Assembly (NCBI RefSeq): GCF_000719555.1
Contig: NZ_JOGX01000002.1
Coordinates: forward strand, 62,001 to 126,000
Reading direction: 5' to 3'
Length of the DNA stretch: 64,000 nucleotides
Origin: Streptomyces sp. NRRL F-5727
GTDB taxonomy: Bacteria; Actinomycetota; Actinomycetes; Streptomycetales; Streptomycetaceae
The position numbers and the translations under genes were made by a program. Within the stretch, counting starts at the first letter, position 1; every line of letters begins with the position of its first letter. This document shows positions 32,835-42,000 of the stretch, piece after piece. The notes under the pieces are model-generated. The model was not told where the DNA came from. It ran no database searches and saw only the letters and a program-made list of their open reading frames with translations.

Positions 32835-34745
32835 ATGACCGACCCGAACAGCGCCGAGGGGAACAGAGTCCAGATGACGGCCGAGCTGGTCCGGGGGCAG
32901 AACCACCCCCTGCCCGACACCCGACTCGAACTCCGGGTGTCCGCCGGACACCCGGTCGTCGCCGGGGCCACCCTCGGCGACGAGCGGGGCCATGTCGCCG
33001 GCGCCGAGTGGATCGTCCACCCCGGCGCCCCCGTACGGCCGGGGGTCGAGGTCCCCGGGGCGGTCGCGGCCGAACACCGCATCGCCGTGGACCTCGCCGC
33101 CCTCCCGGACTCCGTCCACCGCCTCTCCGTCCTCCTCGCCCTGCCGCCGGTCGCGGGCGGCCCGGCCCGCTTCGGCACCGCCGCCGCCCCCTTCGTGTCC
33201 GTCGCCGACCCGGCGGGCGCCGCCGTCGTCACGTACACCATCACCGGCCTCGACCGGGAGTCCGCCGTCGTCGCGCTGGAGCTCTACCGCCGCCAGGGCA
33301 CCTGGAAGGTCCGCGCCGTCGGGCAGGGGTACGAGGGCGGGCTCGCCGCCCTCCTCGCCGACCAGGGCGCCCCTGCCGCCGCCGAGCTCGCCGCCGCCGT
33401 CCTGGACGCGGTCGCCCCCGCCGGGGCCCCGGTGCCGCCGCCGCTGGTCCCCGAGACCGCGACCGCCCCGGCCGACGTCGCCACCACCACGATCAGCTAC
33501 ACCCACCCGAGCCGCCGCCCGGCCCCCCGGCCCGCCCCCACGGAGCCCGGGCCGGGCCCGGCCGCCGGCGCCGGAGCCGTACCGCCGCAGCCGTCCGCGC
33601 CGCCGGCCGACTCCCGCCCGGCGCCCGTCGCCGGGGACGCCACCGGCTGGACGATGGACGAGCGGCTCTACAACCAGGTGTGGGGCATGTTCGAGGACCT
33701 GGCCCGGACCGTGGCCGCCTACCGCAGCGCCCGCGACTTCGCCGACCACCGCCTCGACCGCGCCATCGACCAGGTGCTCGCCGATCCGAGCACCCGCGTC
33801 GGGGGCGCCGGCGACGCCGCCCGGGCCGAGGCCCGCGCCACCCACGAGGAGCTGATGAGCCGCGCCCAGGAGGTCCTCGACCGGGACCTCGCGCAGCTCA
33901 CCGCCGAGTCCGAGGTCGTCGAGCCCGCCCTGCCGGTCGCCTACGCCCGCTGGGACAACCCCGTCTGGCACGCCTACCGGACCCCGGAGGAGGCGCCGAT
34001 GGCGGTCCGCCTCGGCGACCTCCACCTCCCCGAGCGGACCGGCCTCCGCATCCCCTTCCTGGTCCGGCTGCCGCTGGAGCGCGGGCTCTGGATCGACGCG
34101 GGCCCCGGCCGGACCTCGGCGGCCGGCCTGCTCGACGAGACCGAGCTGCGCCGGCTCGCCCTGGACAGCGCCGTGGCGCACACCGCCCGGCTGCTCGCCG
34201 CGTACCCCGCCGGCGCCCTCACCGTCCACGTGCTCGACCCGGCGGGCAGCGGGGCCGCCGCCTTCGGGCCGCTGGTCGAGACCGGCGTCCTGGCCGCCCC
34301 GCCGGCCCGGGGCGCGGCCGGGGTCACCGCCGTCCTCGCCCAGCTCACCGAGCGGGTCGACCTGCTCCAGATGGCGGTGCGCGGCGACGCCTCGGAGGAC
34401 CTGCCGCCCGGCTTCGACGGCTCGCGCCAGCTGCTCGTCGTCCACGACTTCCCGCACGGCTTCGACGACCGGGCCGTCACCCGGCTCCGCTACCTCGCCG
34501 ACGAGGGCCCCTCCGTCGGCGTCCACCTGCTGATGGTCGCGGACCGGGCGGACGCCGCCGCGTACGGGCCGGAGCTCGACCCGCTCTGGCGCTCGCTGCT
34601 CCGGCTCACCCCGGTGCCCGACGACCACCTCGCCGACCCCTGGGTCGGCCACGCCTGGACGTACGAGCCGCCCACGGTCCCGCCGGGCAGCGCGGTGCTC
34701 TGGCAGGTCCTCGGACAGGTGGGTGAGGCGCGGCGGCGACACTGA
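32835..34745 (+). CDS. TerD-like protein fused to a degenerate FtsK-like ATPase domain
   Basis: A 636-residue protein. Residues about 1-165 form a divergent TerD-like domain (MTAELVRGQNHPLP, VDLAALPDSVHRLSVLLALPP, YTITGLDRESAVVALELYRRQGTWKVRAVGQGYEGGLA). A Pro-rich linker (about 205-275) leads to a helical segment and then a C-terminal domain (about 350-630) that follows the order of FtsK/HerA-type ATPases: LWIDAG at the P-loop position, VHVLDPAGSG, VDLLQMAVRG and a Walker B-like QLLVVHDF (about 532-539), then VGVHLLMVADRAD. The GK[S/T] P-loop is missing, so ATP hydrolysis is doubtful. The region between uvrB and terC holds both TerD genes, implying a common Ter-related stress role. Confidence 0.75.
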   Translation: MTDPNSAEGNRVQMTAELVRGQNHPLPDTRLELRVSAGHPVVAGATLGDERGHVAGAEWIVHPGAPVRPGVEVPGAVAAEHRIAVDLAALPDSVHRLSVLLALPPVAGGPARFGTAAAPFVSVADPAGAAVVTYTITGLDRESAVVALELYRRQGTWKVRAVGQGYEGGLAALLADQGAPAAAELAAAVLDAVAPAGAPVPPPLVPETATAPADVATTTISYTHPSRRPAPRPAPTEPGPGPAAGAGAVPPQPSAPPADSRPAPVAGDATGWTMDERLYNQVWGMFEDLARTVAAYRSARDFADHRLDRAIDQVLADPSTRVGGAGDAARAEARATHEELMSRAQEVLDRDLAQLTAESEVVEPALPVAYARWDNPVWHAYRTPEEAPMAVRLGDLHLPERTGLRIPFLVRLPLERGLWIDAGPGRTSAAGLLDETELRRLALDSAVAHTARLLAAYPAGALTVHVLDPAGSGAAAFGPLVETGVLAAPPARGAAGVTAVLAQLTERVDLLQMAVRGDASEDLPPGFDGSRQLLVVHDFPHGFDDRAVTRLRYLADEGPSVGVHLLMVADRADAAAYGPELDPLWRSLLRLTPVPDDHLADPWVGHAWTYEPPTVPPGSAVLWQVLGQVGEARRRH

Positions 34746-34782
34746 CCCTGACCAGGTCGTTTGGCCTCTCTTTACCCTTCTC

Positions 34783-34812
34783 TTTACCTTCTCTTGGTTC
34801 TTCGGGTAGTCT
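34783..34812 (+). promoter_or_regulatory. Candidate promoter of terC
   Basis: TTTACC (34783-34788) and TAGTCT (34807-34812) with an 18-base spacer lie just before the riboswitch-like leader. A direct repeat, TCTCTTTACC with one variant copy, covers the -35 region. Confidence 0.4.
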
Positions 34813-34945
34813 CTGGGGAGCGGAGGGGAGTACTCCCCATGCGCGGCGTACCCGTCAATACGGACGGATCAAGGACATCCGGTCCCGGGGCGTCGGCCCG
34901 GCGGTCGTGCGAGCGTCCTCGGGTGGAAGAGACCTCCGGCAGCGA
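34811..34945 (+). ncRNA. Probable yybP-ykoY manganese riboswitch
   Basis: The terC leader carries the conserved parts of this class in the right order: GGGGAGTA (34825-34832), GTCAATACGG (34854-34863), a central GC-rich arm (about 34875-34905), and GGAAGAGACC (34925-34934), which resembles the second metal-binding loop. The class senses Mn2+ and commonly controls TerC/Alx-type and P-type ATPase genes. The downstream gene is terC, which fits. Exact boundaries and the switching helix are not resolved by eye. Confidence 0.7.
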
Positions 34946-34982
34946 CGACGCTGATCAGTAGCCGTACGAAGCCGGAGGCGCA

Positions 34983-35981
34983 GTGGACGTTTCGATGACC
35001 ATGTGGGTGCTGACCATTCTCGGTCTGTGTGCCCTGATCGCGGTCGACTTCTTCATCGGGCGCAAGCCCCATGACGTGTCGATCAAGGAAGCCGGAATCT
35101 GGACGATCGTCTGGATCGTCCTCGCCGTCCTCTTCGGACTGGGTCTGCTCGTCTGGGGTGACAGCCAGGCGTCGGGCGAGTTCTTCGCCGGCTACATCAC
35201 GGAGAAGTCCCTCAGCGTCGACAACCTCTTCGTCTTCGTCCTGATCATGGCGAAGTTCGCGGTTCCCTCGCACCTCCAGCAGCGGGTGCTGATGGTCGGC
35301 GTCCTCATCGCCCTGGTCCTCCGCGCGATCTTCATCGCCGCGGGCGCCGCGATCATCGCCAACTTCTCCTGGGTCTTCTACATCTTCGGCGCCTTCCTGA
35401 TCTACACCGCCTGGAAGCTCATCCAGGAGGCGCGTGCCGGCGAGGAGGAGGACGACTACGAGGAGAACCGTCTCCTCAAGTCGATCGAGAAGCGCTTCGG
35501 CGTCGCCGACCGCTACCACGGGACGAAGCTCTTCGTCCGGGTCAACGGCAAGCGGGTGATGACCCCGCTGATGGTCGTCATGCTCGCCATCGGCACCACC
35601 GACATCCTCTTCGCCCTCGACTCCATCCCGGCGATCTTCGGCCTGACCCAGGACCCGTACATCGTCTTCACCGCCAACGCCTTCGCCCTCATGGGCCTGC
35701 GCCAGCTCTACTTCCTGATCGGCGGCCTGCTCAAGAAGCTGGTCCACCTCAGCTACGGCCTGTCGGTGATCCTCGGCTTCATCGGCGTCAAGCTCGTGCT
35801 GCACGCCCTGCACGAGTCCGGGCTCCACGTCCCCGAGATCTCCATCCCCTTCTCGCTCGCCTTCATCTGCGCGGTCCTGGTCGTCACCACGATCACCAGC
35901 CTGATCGCCTCGAAGAAGCAGTCCGAGAAGGCGGCTGCCGAGGCCGCGGAGAAGTCGGGCAAGGACAGCGTCGAGGCGTGA
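34983..35981 (+). CDS. terC: TerC family integral membrane protein
   Basis: A 332-residue membrane protein of the TerC/Alx family, implicated in tellurite resistance and, for Alx and MntP-linked homologues, Mn2+ export. About nine hydrophobic segments; the family motifs VDFFIGRKPHD, ITEKSLSVDNLFVFVLIM and GTTDILFALDSIPAIFGLTQDP, with the Asp residues of the metal site, are intact. The C-terminal tail is Lys/Ala/Glu-rich. GTG at 34983 has GGAGG six bases upstream. Placed behind a yybP-ykoY-type leader, it is probably induced by manganese. Confidence 0.93.
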   Translation: MDVSMTMWVLTILGLCALIAVDFFIGRKPHDVSIKEAGIWTIVWIVLAVLFGLGLLVWGDSQASGEFFAGYITEKSLSVDNLFVFVLIMAKFAVPSHLQQRVLMVGVLIALVLRAIFIAAGAAIIANFSWVFYIFGAFLIYTAWKLIQEARAGEEEDDYEENRLLKSIEKRFGVADRYHGTKLFVRVNGKRVMTPLMVVMLAIGTTDILFALDSIPAIFGLTQDPYIVFTANAFALMGLRQLYFLIGGLLKKLVHLSYGLSVILGFIGVKLVLHALHESGLHVPEISIPFSLAFICAVLVVTTITSLIASKKQSEKAAAEAAEKSGKDSVEA

Positions 35982-36000
35982 CCCGCCCCCGCCACGCGTG

Positions 36001-36047
36001 ACGGCGACGGCCGGCCCGGGCATTCCGCCCGGGCCGGCCGTCGCCGT
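36001..36047. terminator. Very strong bidirectional terminator, terC / MHS transporter
   Basis: A perfect 21-bp stem (36001-36021 with 36027-36047) and a 5-nt loop (ATTCC), between two convergent genes. It is the longest perfect stem I see in the window. Confidence 0.85.
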
Positions 36048-36062
36048 TCCCGTACCGCCCCG

Positions 36063-37400
36063 CTAGGCGGGCGCGGACTCGACCGCCTCCGCGGCGCGCC
36101 GCTCCGGCAGCGTCTCCGGCAGCAGCGCGAAGCAGCCGAGGCTCACCAGCGCCACCACCGTCAGATAGGCCGCCACGCCCCACGGCGGGCCCGAGCCGCC
36201 CTCCGACAGCGTCGTCGCCACGATCGGCGTCAGCGCCCCGCCGAGCACCCCCGCCAGGTTGTAGCCCACCGCCGCGCCCGTGCAGCGCACCCGGGGCTCG
36301 TACAGCTCCGGGAGGTACGCGGCGACCACCGCGAACATGGTGATGAAGGCGAGCAGCGCCCCCAGGAAGCCCAGGAACATCAGCAGCGGCTGCCGGGTGT
36401 GCAGCAGCGCCACCATCGGGAACATCCACAGCGCCGCCCCCGCGCACCCCGCGAGGCAGAGCGGCCGGCGCCCCCAGCGGTCGCCCAGCAGGGCCAGGAA
36501 CGGCGTCGCCGCGCCCTTCACCGCCACCGCGGCCATCACGCAGACGAGCATCACCGTGCTGCTCACCCCGAGCTTCTCGGTGCCGTAGGCCAGTGCCCAG
36601 GTGGAGACGGTGTAGAAGATCGCGTACCCCACGGCGAGGGCGCCGGCGGTCAGCAGGACGAGCCGCCAGTGGTCGCGCGCCACCTCGGCGAGCGGGGCGT
36701 TCGCCCGCCGCCCGGACGCGGACAGCTCCTCGAACTGCGGGGTCTCGGCGAGCGAGGAGCGCAGCAGCAGCCCGACGGCGGCGAGCAGCCCCGCCGCCCA
36801 GAAGGGCACCCGCCATCCCCAGGACCGGAAGTCGGCGTCGCTCAGCCCGGCGGTGAGCGCCAGCATCACGCCGTTCGCGAGCAGGAAGCCGACCGCCGGG
36901 CCGATCTGCGGGAAGCTCGCCCAGAGCGCCCGGCGGTGCGGCGGGGCGTGCTCGGCGGTGAGCAGGACGGCCCCGCCCCATTCGCCGCCGAGCCCGAGCC
37001 CCTGGAGGAAGCGGAGCACCAGCAGGAGCACGGGAGCGGCGACGCCGATCGACTCGTACGTGGGGACACAGCCGACCGCGACGGTGGCGCAGCCGGTCAG
37101 CAGCAGGGAGGCGAAGAGCACTGGGCGCCGCCCGTGCCGGTCCCCGACGTGTCCGAAGAGGACGGATCCCATGGGGCGGGAGAGGAAGCCGATGGCGAAG
37201 GTGCCGAAGGCGGCGAGGGTCCCGGCGAGCGGGGAGAAGGTCGGGAAGAAGAGCGGCCCGAGGACGAGGGCGGCGGCCGTTCCGTAGACGAAGAAGTCGA
37301 AGAACTCGATGGCGGTGCCGACGAGCGAGGCGGCGGCGAGCCGGGGCATGGAGGGGGTGGGCGGGGCCGCCGGTGGCGACGGAGCGTGACTGGGGTGCAT
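36063..37400 (-). CDS. MHS-type MFS metabolite:H+ symporter
   Basis: A 445-residue transporter with 12 hydrophobic segments. The opening SLVGTAIEFFDFFVYGTAAALV and the loop GHVGDRHGRRPVL, followed by RFLQGLGLGGEWGGAVLL, are diagnostic of the metabolite:H+ symporter subfamily (ShiA, ProP, KgtP relatives). The likely substrates are carboxylates or betaines, but not resolvable from sequence. The N-terminus is Pro-rich (MHPSHAPSPPAAPPTPSMP); the ATG at 37346 (before RLAAASLVG) is an alternative start. It ends in the shared terminator with terC. Confidence 0.88.
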   Translation of the reverse strand: MHPSHAPSPPAAPPTPSMPRLAAASLVGTAIEFFDFFVYGTAAALVLGPLFFPTFSPLAGTLAAFGTFAIGFLSRPMGSVLFGHVGDRHGRRPVLFASLLLTGCATVAVGCVPTYESIGVAAPVLLLVLRFLQGLGLGGEWGGAVLLTAEHAPPHRRALWASFPQIGPAVGFLLANGVMLALTAGLSDADFRSWGWRVPFWAAGLLAAVGLLLRSSLAETPQFEELSASGRRANAPLAEVARDHWRLVLLTAGALAVGYAIFYTVSTWALAYGTEKLGVSSTVMLVCVMAAVAVKGAATPFLALLGDRWGRRPLCLAGCAGAALWMFPMVALLHTRQPLLMFLGFLGALLAFITMFAVVAAYLPELYEPRVRCTGAAVGYNLAGVLGGALTPIVATTLSEGGSGPPWGVAAYLTVVALVSLGCFALLPETLPERRAAEAVESAPA

Positions 37401-37512
37401 GTGCCGCCAACTACCCGGCCGCCGTCCGGGTTACGGGGGCGTACGGGAGCGGTCATGGCGGCATACGGGGGCGCCCCCCGGGGTCACCGGGGGCGCTGCG
37501 GCACCGGCGGGA

Positions 37513-38169
37513 TCACCAGCCGCGCTCGCGCCACTCCGGGAGGTGGGGGCGCTCGTCACCGAGCGTGGTGTCCTTGCCGTGGCCGGGGTAGACCCAGGTC
37601 TCGTCCGGCAGCGCGGCGAAGAGCTTGGTCTCGACGTCCCGGAGGAGGCTCGCGAACGCCTCCGGGTCCTTCCACGTGTTGCCGACGCCGCCGGGGAAGA
37701 GGCAGTCGCCGGTGAAGAGGTGCGGGTGGCCGTGCGGGTCGTCGTAGACCAGCGCGATGGAGCCGGGGGTGTGGCCGACGAGGTGCCGGGCGGTGAGCTC
37801 CACCTCGCCCACCCGGATCGTGTCGCCGTCCTCGACGAGGACGTCGGTGGCGACCGGGATGCCCTCCGCGTCGTACGCGCCCGCGTACGTGGTGGCGCCG
37901 GTGGCGGCGACCACCTGGGCCAGGGCCTGCCAGTGGTCGCCGTGCCGGTGGGTGGTGACGACGGCGCTGATGCCGTCGTCACCGATCAGCGTGAGCAGGG
38001 TCTCGGCGTCGTTGGCCGCGTCGATGAGCAGCTGGGCGCCGGTGGCCCGGCAGCGCAGCAGGTACGCGTTGTTGTCCATCGGGCCGACCGCGACCTTGGA
38101 GATCATCAGGTCCTTCAGCTCGTGGACGTCGGCCGGACCGCCCACCCTCACCGCTCCGCTGTACGTCAT
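37513..38169 (-). CDS. MBL-fold metallo-hydrolase (glyoxalase II-like)
   Basis: A 218-residue metallo-beta-lactamase-fold enzyme with the dinuclear metal motif HxHxDH at His74, His76, Asp78 and His79 (THRHGDHW). Further ligands are GHTPGSIAL (His), FTGDCLF (Asp) and YPGHGKDT (His). The size and the GDCLFPGGVGNTW segment resemble hydroxyacylglutathione hydrolase-like proteins; since actinobacteria use mycothiol, the thioester substrate may be mycothiol-based. The neighbouring gene on the same strand, upstream, encodes a mycothiol-type DinB-fold protein, which fits. ATG at 38169 has a -10 box six bases upstream and a RecA-NDp-like box at the correct distance. Confidence 0.87.
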   Translation of the reverse strand: MTYSGAVRVGGPADVHELKDLMISKVAVGPMDNNAYLLRCRATGAQLLIDAANDAETLLTLIGDDGISAVVTTHRHGDHWQALAQVVAATGATTYAGAYDAEGIPVATDVLVEDGDTIRVGEVELTARHLVGHTPGSIALVYDDPHGHPHLFTGDCLFPGGVGNTWKDPEAFASLLRDVETKLFAALPDETWVYPGHGKDTTLGDERPHLPEWRERGW

Positions 38170-38175
38170 GGCCTC

Positions 38176-38197
38176 AGACTAGCCCCGCCCGCCGACA
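38176..38197 (-). promoter_or_regulatory. Variant RecA-NDp/PafBC-like promoter of the MBL gene
   Basis: On the minus strand: TGTCGGCG (38197-38190), eight bases, TAGTCT (38181-38176), six bases, ATG. One mismatch to TGTCRGTG, with the same spacing as ogt and uvrB. Confidence 0.5.
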
Positions 38198-38216
38198 GCG
38201 GTCCCGGGAACGGCGT

Positions 38217-38906
38217 CTAGAGCGGCGGGAGCTGGGGGAGCGCGCCGCCCTCGGTCTTCAGGGCGGAGCCGTCGCGGCGGCCGGCCAGCCAGCCGAGCAG
38301 CTCGGGAGCGGGTCCGGAGACGGTCACCGGGCCGCCCTCGGCGCCGCCGCCGGTGGTCCACGTCCGGCCGTCGTCGGCGCGCAGGCCGGTGGAGGGGACG
38401 TCCGGGTGCCCGGCGAACCGCTCGGCGAGGAAGTCGATCTCGCGCTGGACGAACTCCTCGGGGAGGTCCTCCAGCTCGTAGCCGCAGCCGAGGTCGACGT
38501 GGTGGAGGGCCACCTCGACCCAGCGGCGGAAGGGGAGCCGGGAGGCGCTGTCGGTGACGCCGTTGCGCAGCTCGACGGTGCGGCTCCAGTCGGCGGGTGC
38601 GGCGGCCGTCTCGCGGAAGGCGGCGTCGGTCGCGCGCACGTCGGCGAGCTGGACGTCGAGGGGGCGGGCGGCGTCGCGCTCGATGTCCGCGTCGCGGGCC
38701 TCGGCGCTCGCGTACATGGGTCGGCCTTCGAGGACGTTCACCAGGGCGTCGGCGTTCCGGGCCAGGTGGGCGAGGACGTGGCCGCGCGTCCAGCCGGGAA
38801 GCCGTGACGGCTCGGCTACGGAGGCGTTGTCCCAGGAGGCGGCGTCGGTCAGCAGCCGCTCGGTCGCTTCGTGCAGGGAGGCGAGGTCGCGCTCGTGGTC
38901 GATCAT
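38217..38906 (-). CDS. Maleylpyruvate isomerase family (mycothiol-dependent, DinB-like)
   Basis: A 229-residue four-helix-bundle protein of the DinB/MDMPI superfamily. The metal-binding His residues are visible as [18 protein letters not shown] (about residues 46-63) and [11 protein letters not shown] (about 137-147). [18 protein letters not shown] is the family opening and the C-terminus contains the SCP-like [12 protein letters not shown] segment. Such enzymes use mycothiol as cofactor for isomerisation or thiol transfer. The real substrate is unknown. ATG at 38906 is chosen over the upstream frame because it gives the usual [15 protein letters not shown] start. It is divergent from uvrA. 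Confidence 0.85.
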   Translation of the reverse strand: MIDHERDLASLHEATERLLTDAASWDNASVAEPSRLPGWTRGHVLAHLARNADALVNVLEGRPMYASAEARDADIERDAARPLDVQLADVRATDAAFRETAAAPADWSRTVELRNGVTDSASRLPFRRWVEVALHHVDLGCGYELEDLPEEFVQREIDFLAERFAGHPDVPSTGLRADDGRTWTTGGGAEGGPVTVSGPAPELLGWLAGRRDGSALKTEGGALPQLPPL

Positions 38907-38964
38907 GGCGCCGACCCTAGCGCCGACCACTCGTTCGGGTGAAGCAGGCGGGCGAGGCCCGGAA

Positions 38965-38997
38965 ATCGAATGTACGTGCTATAGGCTCGGGGGGGGG
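38965..38997 (+). promoter_or_regulatory. uvrA promoter region with degenerate LexA-like box and G9 run
   Basis: TCGAATGTACGTGCTA (38967-38982) resembles the actinobacterial SOS box TCGAAC-N4-GTTCGA in its left half only. It overlaps a -10-like TATAGG or TAGGCT (38981-38988). A run of nine G (38989-38997) follows directly. Confidence 0.35.
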
Positions 38998-39084
38998 CAA
39001 CCACCCACCGCGGAAGCTTCCGGCATCCTTGGTTGTTGGGTGTTCACAGGCACATCCGCTCTCTCAAGAAAGGTGCGGACCGGC

Positions 39085-42000
39085 GTGGCCGACCGTCTCA
39101 TCGTCCGTGGCGCGCGCGAGCACAACCTCAAGAACGTCTCGCTCGATCTCCCCCGTGACTCCCTCATCGTCTTCACCGGGCTCTCGGGATCGGGCAAGTC
39201 CTCCCTCGCGTTCGACACGATCTTCGCCGAGGGGCAGCGCCGGTACGTCGAGTCGCTCTCCTCGTACGCGCGGCAGTTCCTCGGTCAGATGGACAAGCCG
39301 GACGTGGACTTCATCGAGGGTCTCTCGCCCGCCGTCTCCATCGACCAGAAGTCGACCTCGCGCAACCCGCGCTCCACGGTCGGCACCATCACCGAGGTCT
39401 ACGACTACCTCCGCCTGCTCTTCGCCCGCATCGGCAAGCCGCACTGTCCCGAGTGCCGCCGGCCGATCTCGCGCCAGTCGCCGCAGGCCATCGTCGACAA
39501 GGTCCTGGAGCTGCCCGAGGGCAGCCGCTTCCAGGTGCTCTCCCCGCTCGTGCGCGAGCGCAAGGGCGAGTTCGTCGACCTCTTCGCCGACCTCCAGACC
39601 AAGGGCTACAGCCGCGCCCGGGTCGACGGGCAGACCATCCAGCTCAGCGAGCCGCCGACGCTCAAGAAGCAGGAGAAGCACACCATCGAGGTGGTCGTCG
39701 ACCGCCTCACCGTGAAGGACAGCGCCAAGCGCCGCCTCACCGACTCCGTCGAGACCGCCCTCGGCCTCTCCGGCGGCATGGTCGTGCTCGACTTCGTCGA
39801 CCTCCCCGAGGACGACCCCGAGCGCGAGAAGATGTACTCGGAGCACCTCTACTGCCCGTACGACGACCTCTCCTTCGAGGAGCTGGAGCCCCGCTCCTTC
39901 TCCTTCAACTCGCCCTTCGGCGCCTGCCCCGACTGCACCGGCATCGGCACCCGCATGGAGGTCGACCCCGAGCTGGTCGTCCCCGACGAGGAGAAGTCCC
40001 TCGACGAGGGCGCCATCCACCCGTGGTCCCACGGCCACACCAAGGAGTACTTCGGCCGGATGATCGACGGGCTCTCGCAGGCCCTCGGCTTCCGCACCGA
40101 CATCCCCTACGCGGGCCTCCCGCAGCGGGCCAAGAAGGCCCTCATGTACGGCCACAAGACCCAGATCGAGGTCCGCTACCGCAACCGGTACGGGCGCGAG
40201 CGCGCCTGGACCAGCCCCGCCTTCGAAGGCGCCGTCTCCTTCGTGAAGCGGCGCCACAGCGAGGCCGAGAGCGACTCCAGCCGGGAGCGCTTCGAGGGGT
40301 ACATGCGCGAGGTGCCCTGCCCCACCTGCGAGGGCTCCCGCCTGAAGCCGATCGTGCTCGCGGTCACCGTGATGGACCGGTCCATCGCCGAGGTCTCCGC
40401 GATGTCGATCAGCGACTGCGCCGAGTTCCTGGGCCGGCTCACGCTCAACGCCCGTGACAAGAAGATCGCCGAGCGGGTCCTCAAGGAGGTCAACGAGCGG
40501 CTGCGCTTCCTCGTCGACGTCGGCCTCGACTACCTCTCGCTCAACCGCGCGGCCGGCACCCTCTCCGGCGGCGAGGCCCAGCGCATCCGGCTCGCCACCC
40601 AGATCGGCTCCGGCCTGGTCGGCGTGCTCTACGTGCTCGACGAGCCGTCCATCGGCCTCCACCAGCGCGACAACCACCGCCTGATCGAGACCCTGGTCCG
40701 CCTCCGCGACATGGGCAACACGCTCATCGTCGTCGAGCACGACGAGGACACCATCAAGGTCGCCGACTGGGTCGTGGACATCGGCCCCGGCGCCGGCGAG
40801 CACGGCGGCAAGGTCGTCCACTCCGGCACCTTGAAGGAGCTCCTCGCCAACGAGGAGTCGATGACCGGGCAGTACCTGTCCGGCCGCCGGGCGATCACCA
40901 CCCCGGACATCCGCCGCCCCGTCGACCCCGGCCGGCTGCTCACCGTGCACGGCGCCCGGGAGAACAACCTGCGGGACATCGACGTCTCCTTCCCGCTGGG
41001 CGTCCTCACCGCCGTCACCGGCGTCTCCGGCTCCGGCAAGTCGACGCTGGTCAACGACATCCTCTACACCCACCTGGCGCGCGAGCTGAACGGCGCGAAG
41101 ACGGTGCCCGGGCGGCACACGCGCGTGGAGGGCGACGACCTCGTCGACAAGGTCGTGCACGTCGACCAGTCGCCGATCGGCCGCACCCCGCGTTCCAACC
41201 CGGCGACGTACACCGGCGTCTTCGACCACGTCCGCAGGCTCTTCGCGGAGACGATGGAGGCGAAGGTACGGGGCTACCTGCCCGGCCGCTTCTCCTTCAA
41301 CGTCAAGGGCGGGCGCTGCGAGAACTGCTCCGGCGACGGCACCATCAAGATCGAGATGAACTTCCTCCCGGACGTGTACGTGCCGTGCGAGGTCTGCCAC
41401 GGGGCCCGGTACAACCGGGAGACCCTGGAGGTCCACTACAAGGGCAAGTCCATCGCCGAGGTGCTGGACATGCCGATCGAGGAGGCCCTGGACTTCTTCG
41501 AGGCCGTCCCCACGATCGCCCGCCACCTGCGGACGCTCAACGAGGTCGGGCTCGGTTACGTCCGGCTCGGGCAGTCGGCGCCGACGCTCTCCGGCGGCGA
41601 GGCGCAGCGCGTCAAGCTCGCGTCCGAGCTCCAGAAGCGGTCGACGGGGCGCACGGTGTACGTCCTGGACGAGCCGACGACCGGTCTGCACTTCGAGGAC
41701 ATCTCGAAGCTGATCAAGGTCCTGTCGGGCCTGGTCGACAAGGGCAACTCGGTGATCGTCATCGAGCACAACCTCGATGTCATCAAGACCGCCGACTGGA
41801 TCATCGACATGGGTCCCGAGGGCGGCAGCGGCGGTGGCGTCGTCGTCGCCGAGGGCACCCCGGAGGAGGTCGCCTCGGAGCCGGCCAGCCACACCGGCAA
41901 GTTCCTCCGCGAGATCCTCGGCGCGGACCGCGTCAGCGACGCGGGGGTGCCGGCGGCACGCGGCACGGCGGCGAAGAAGGCCACCGCGAAGAAGGCGGCG

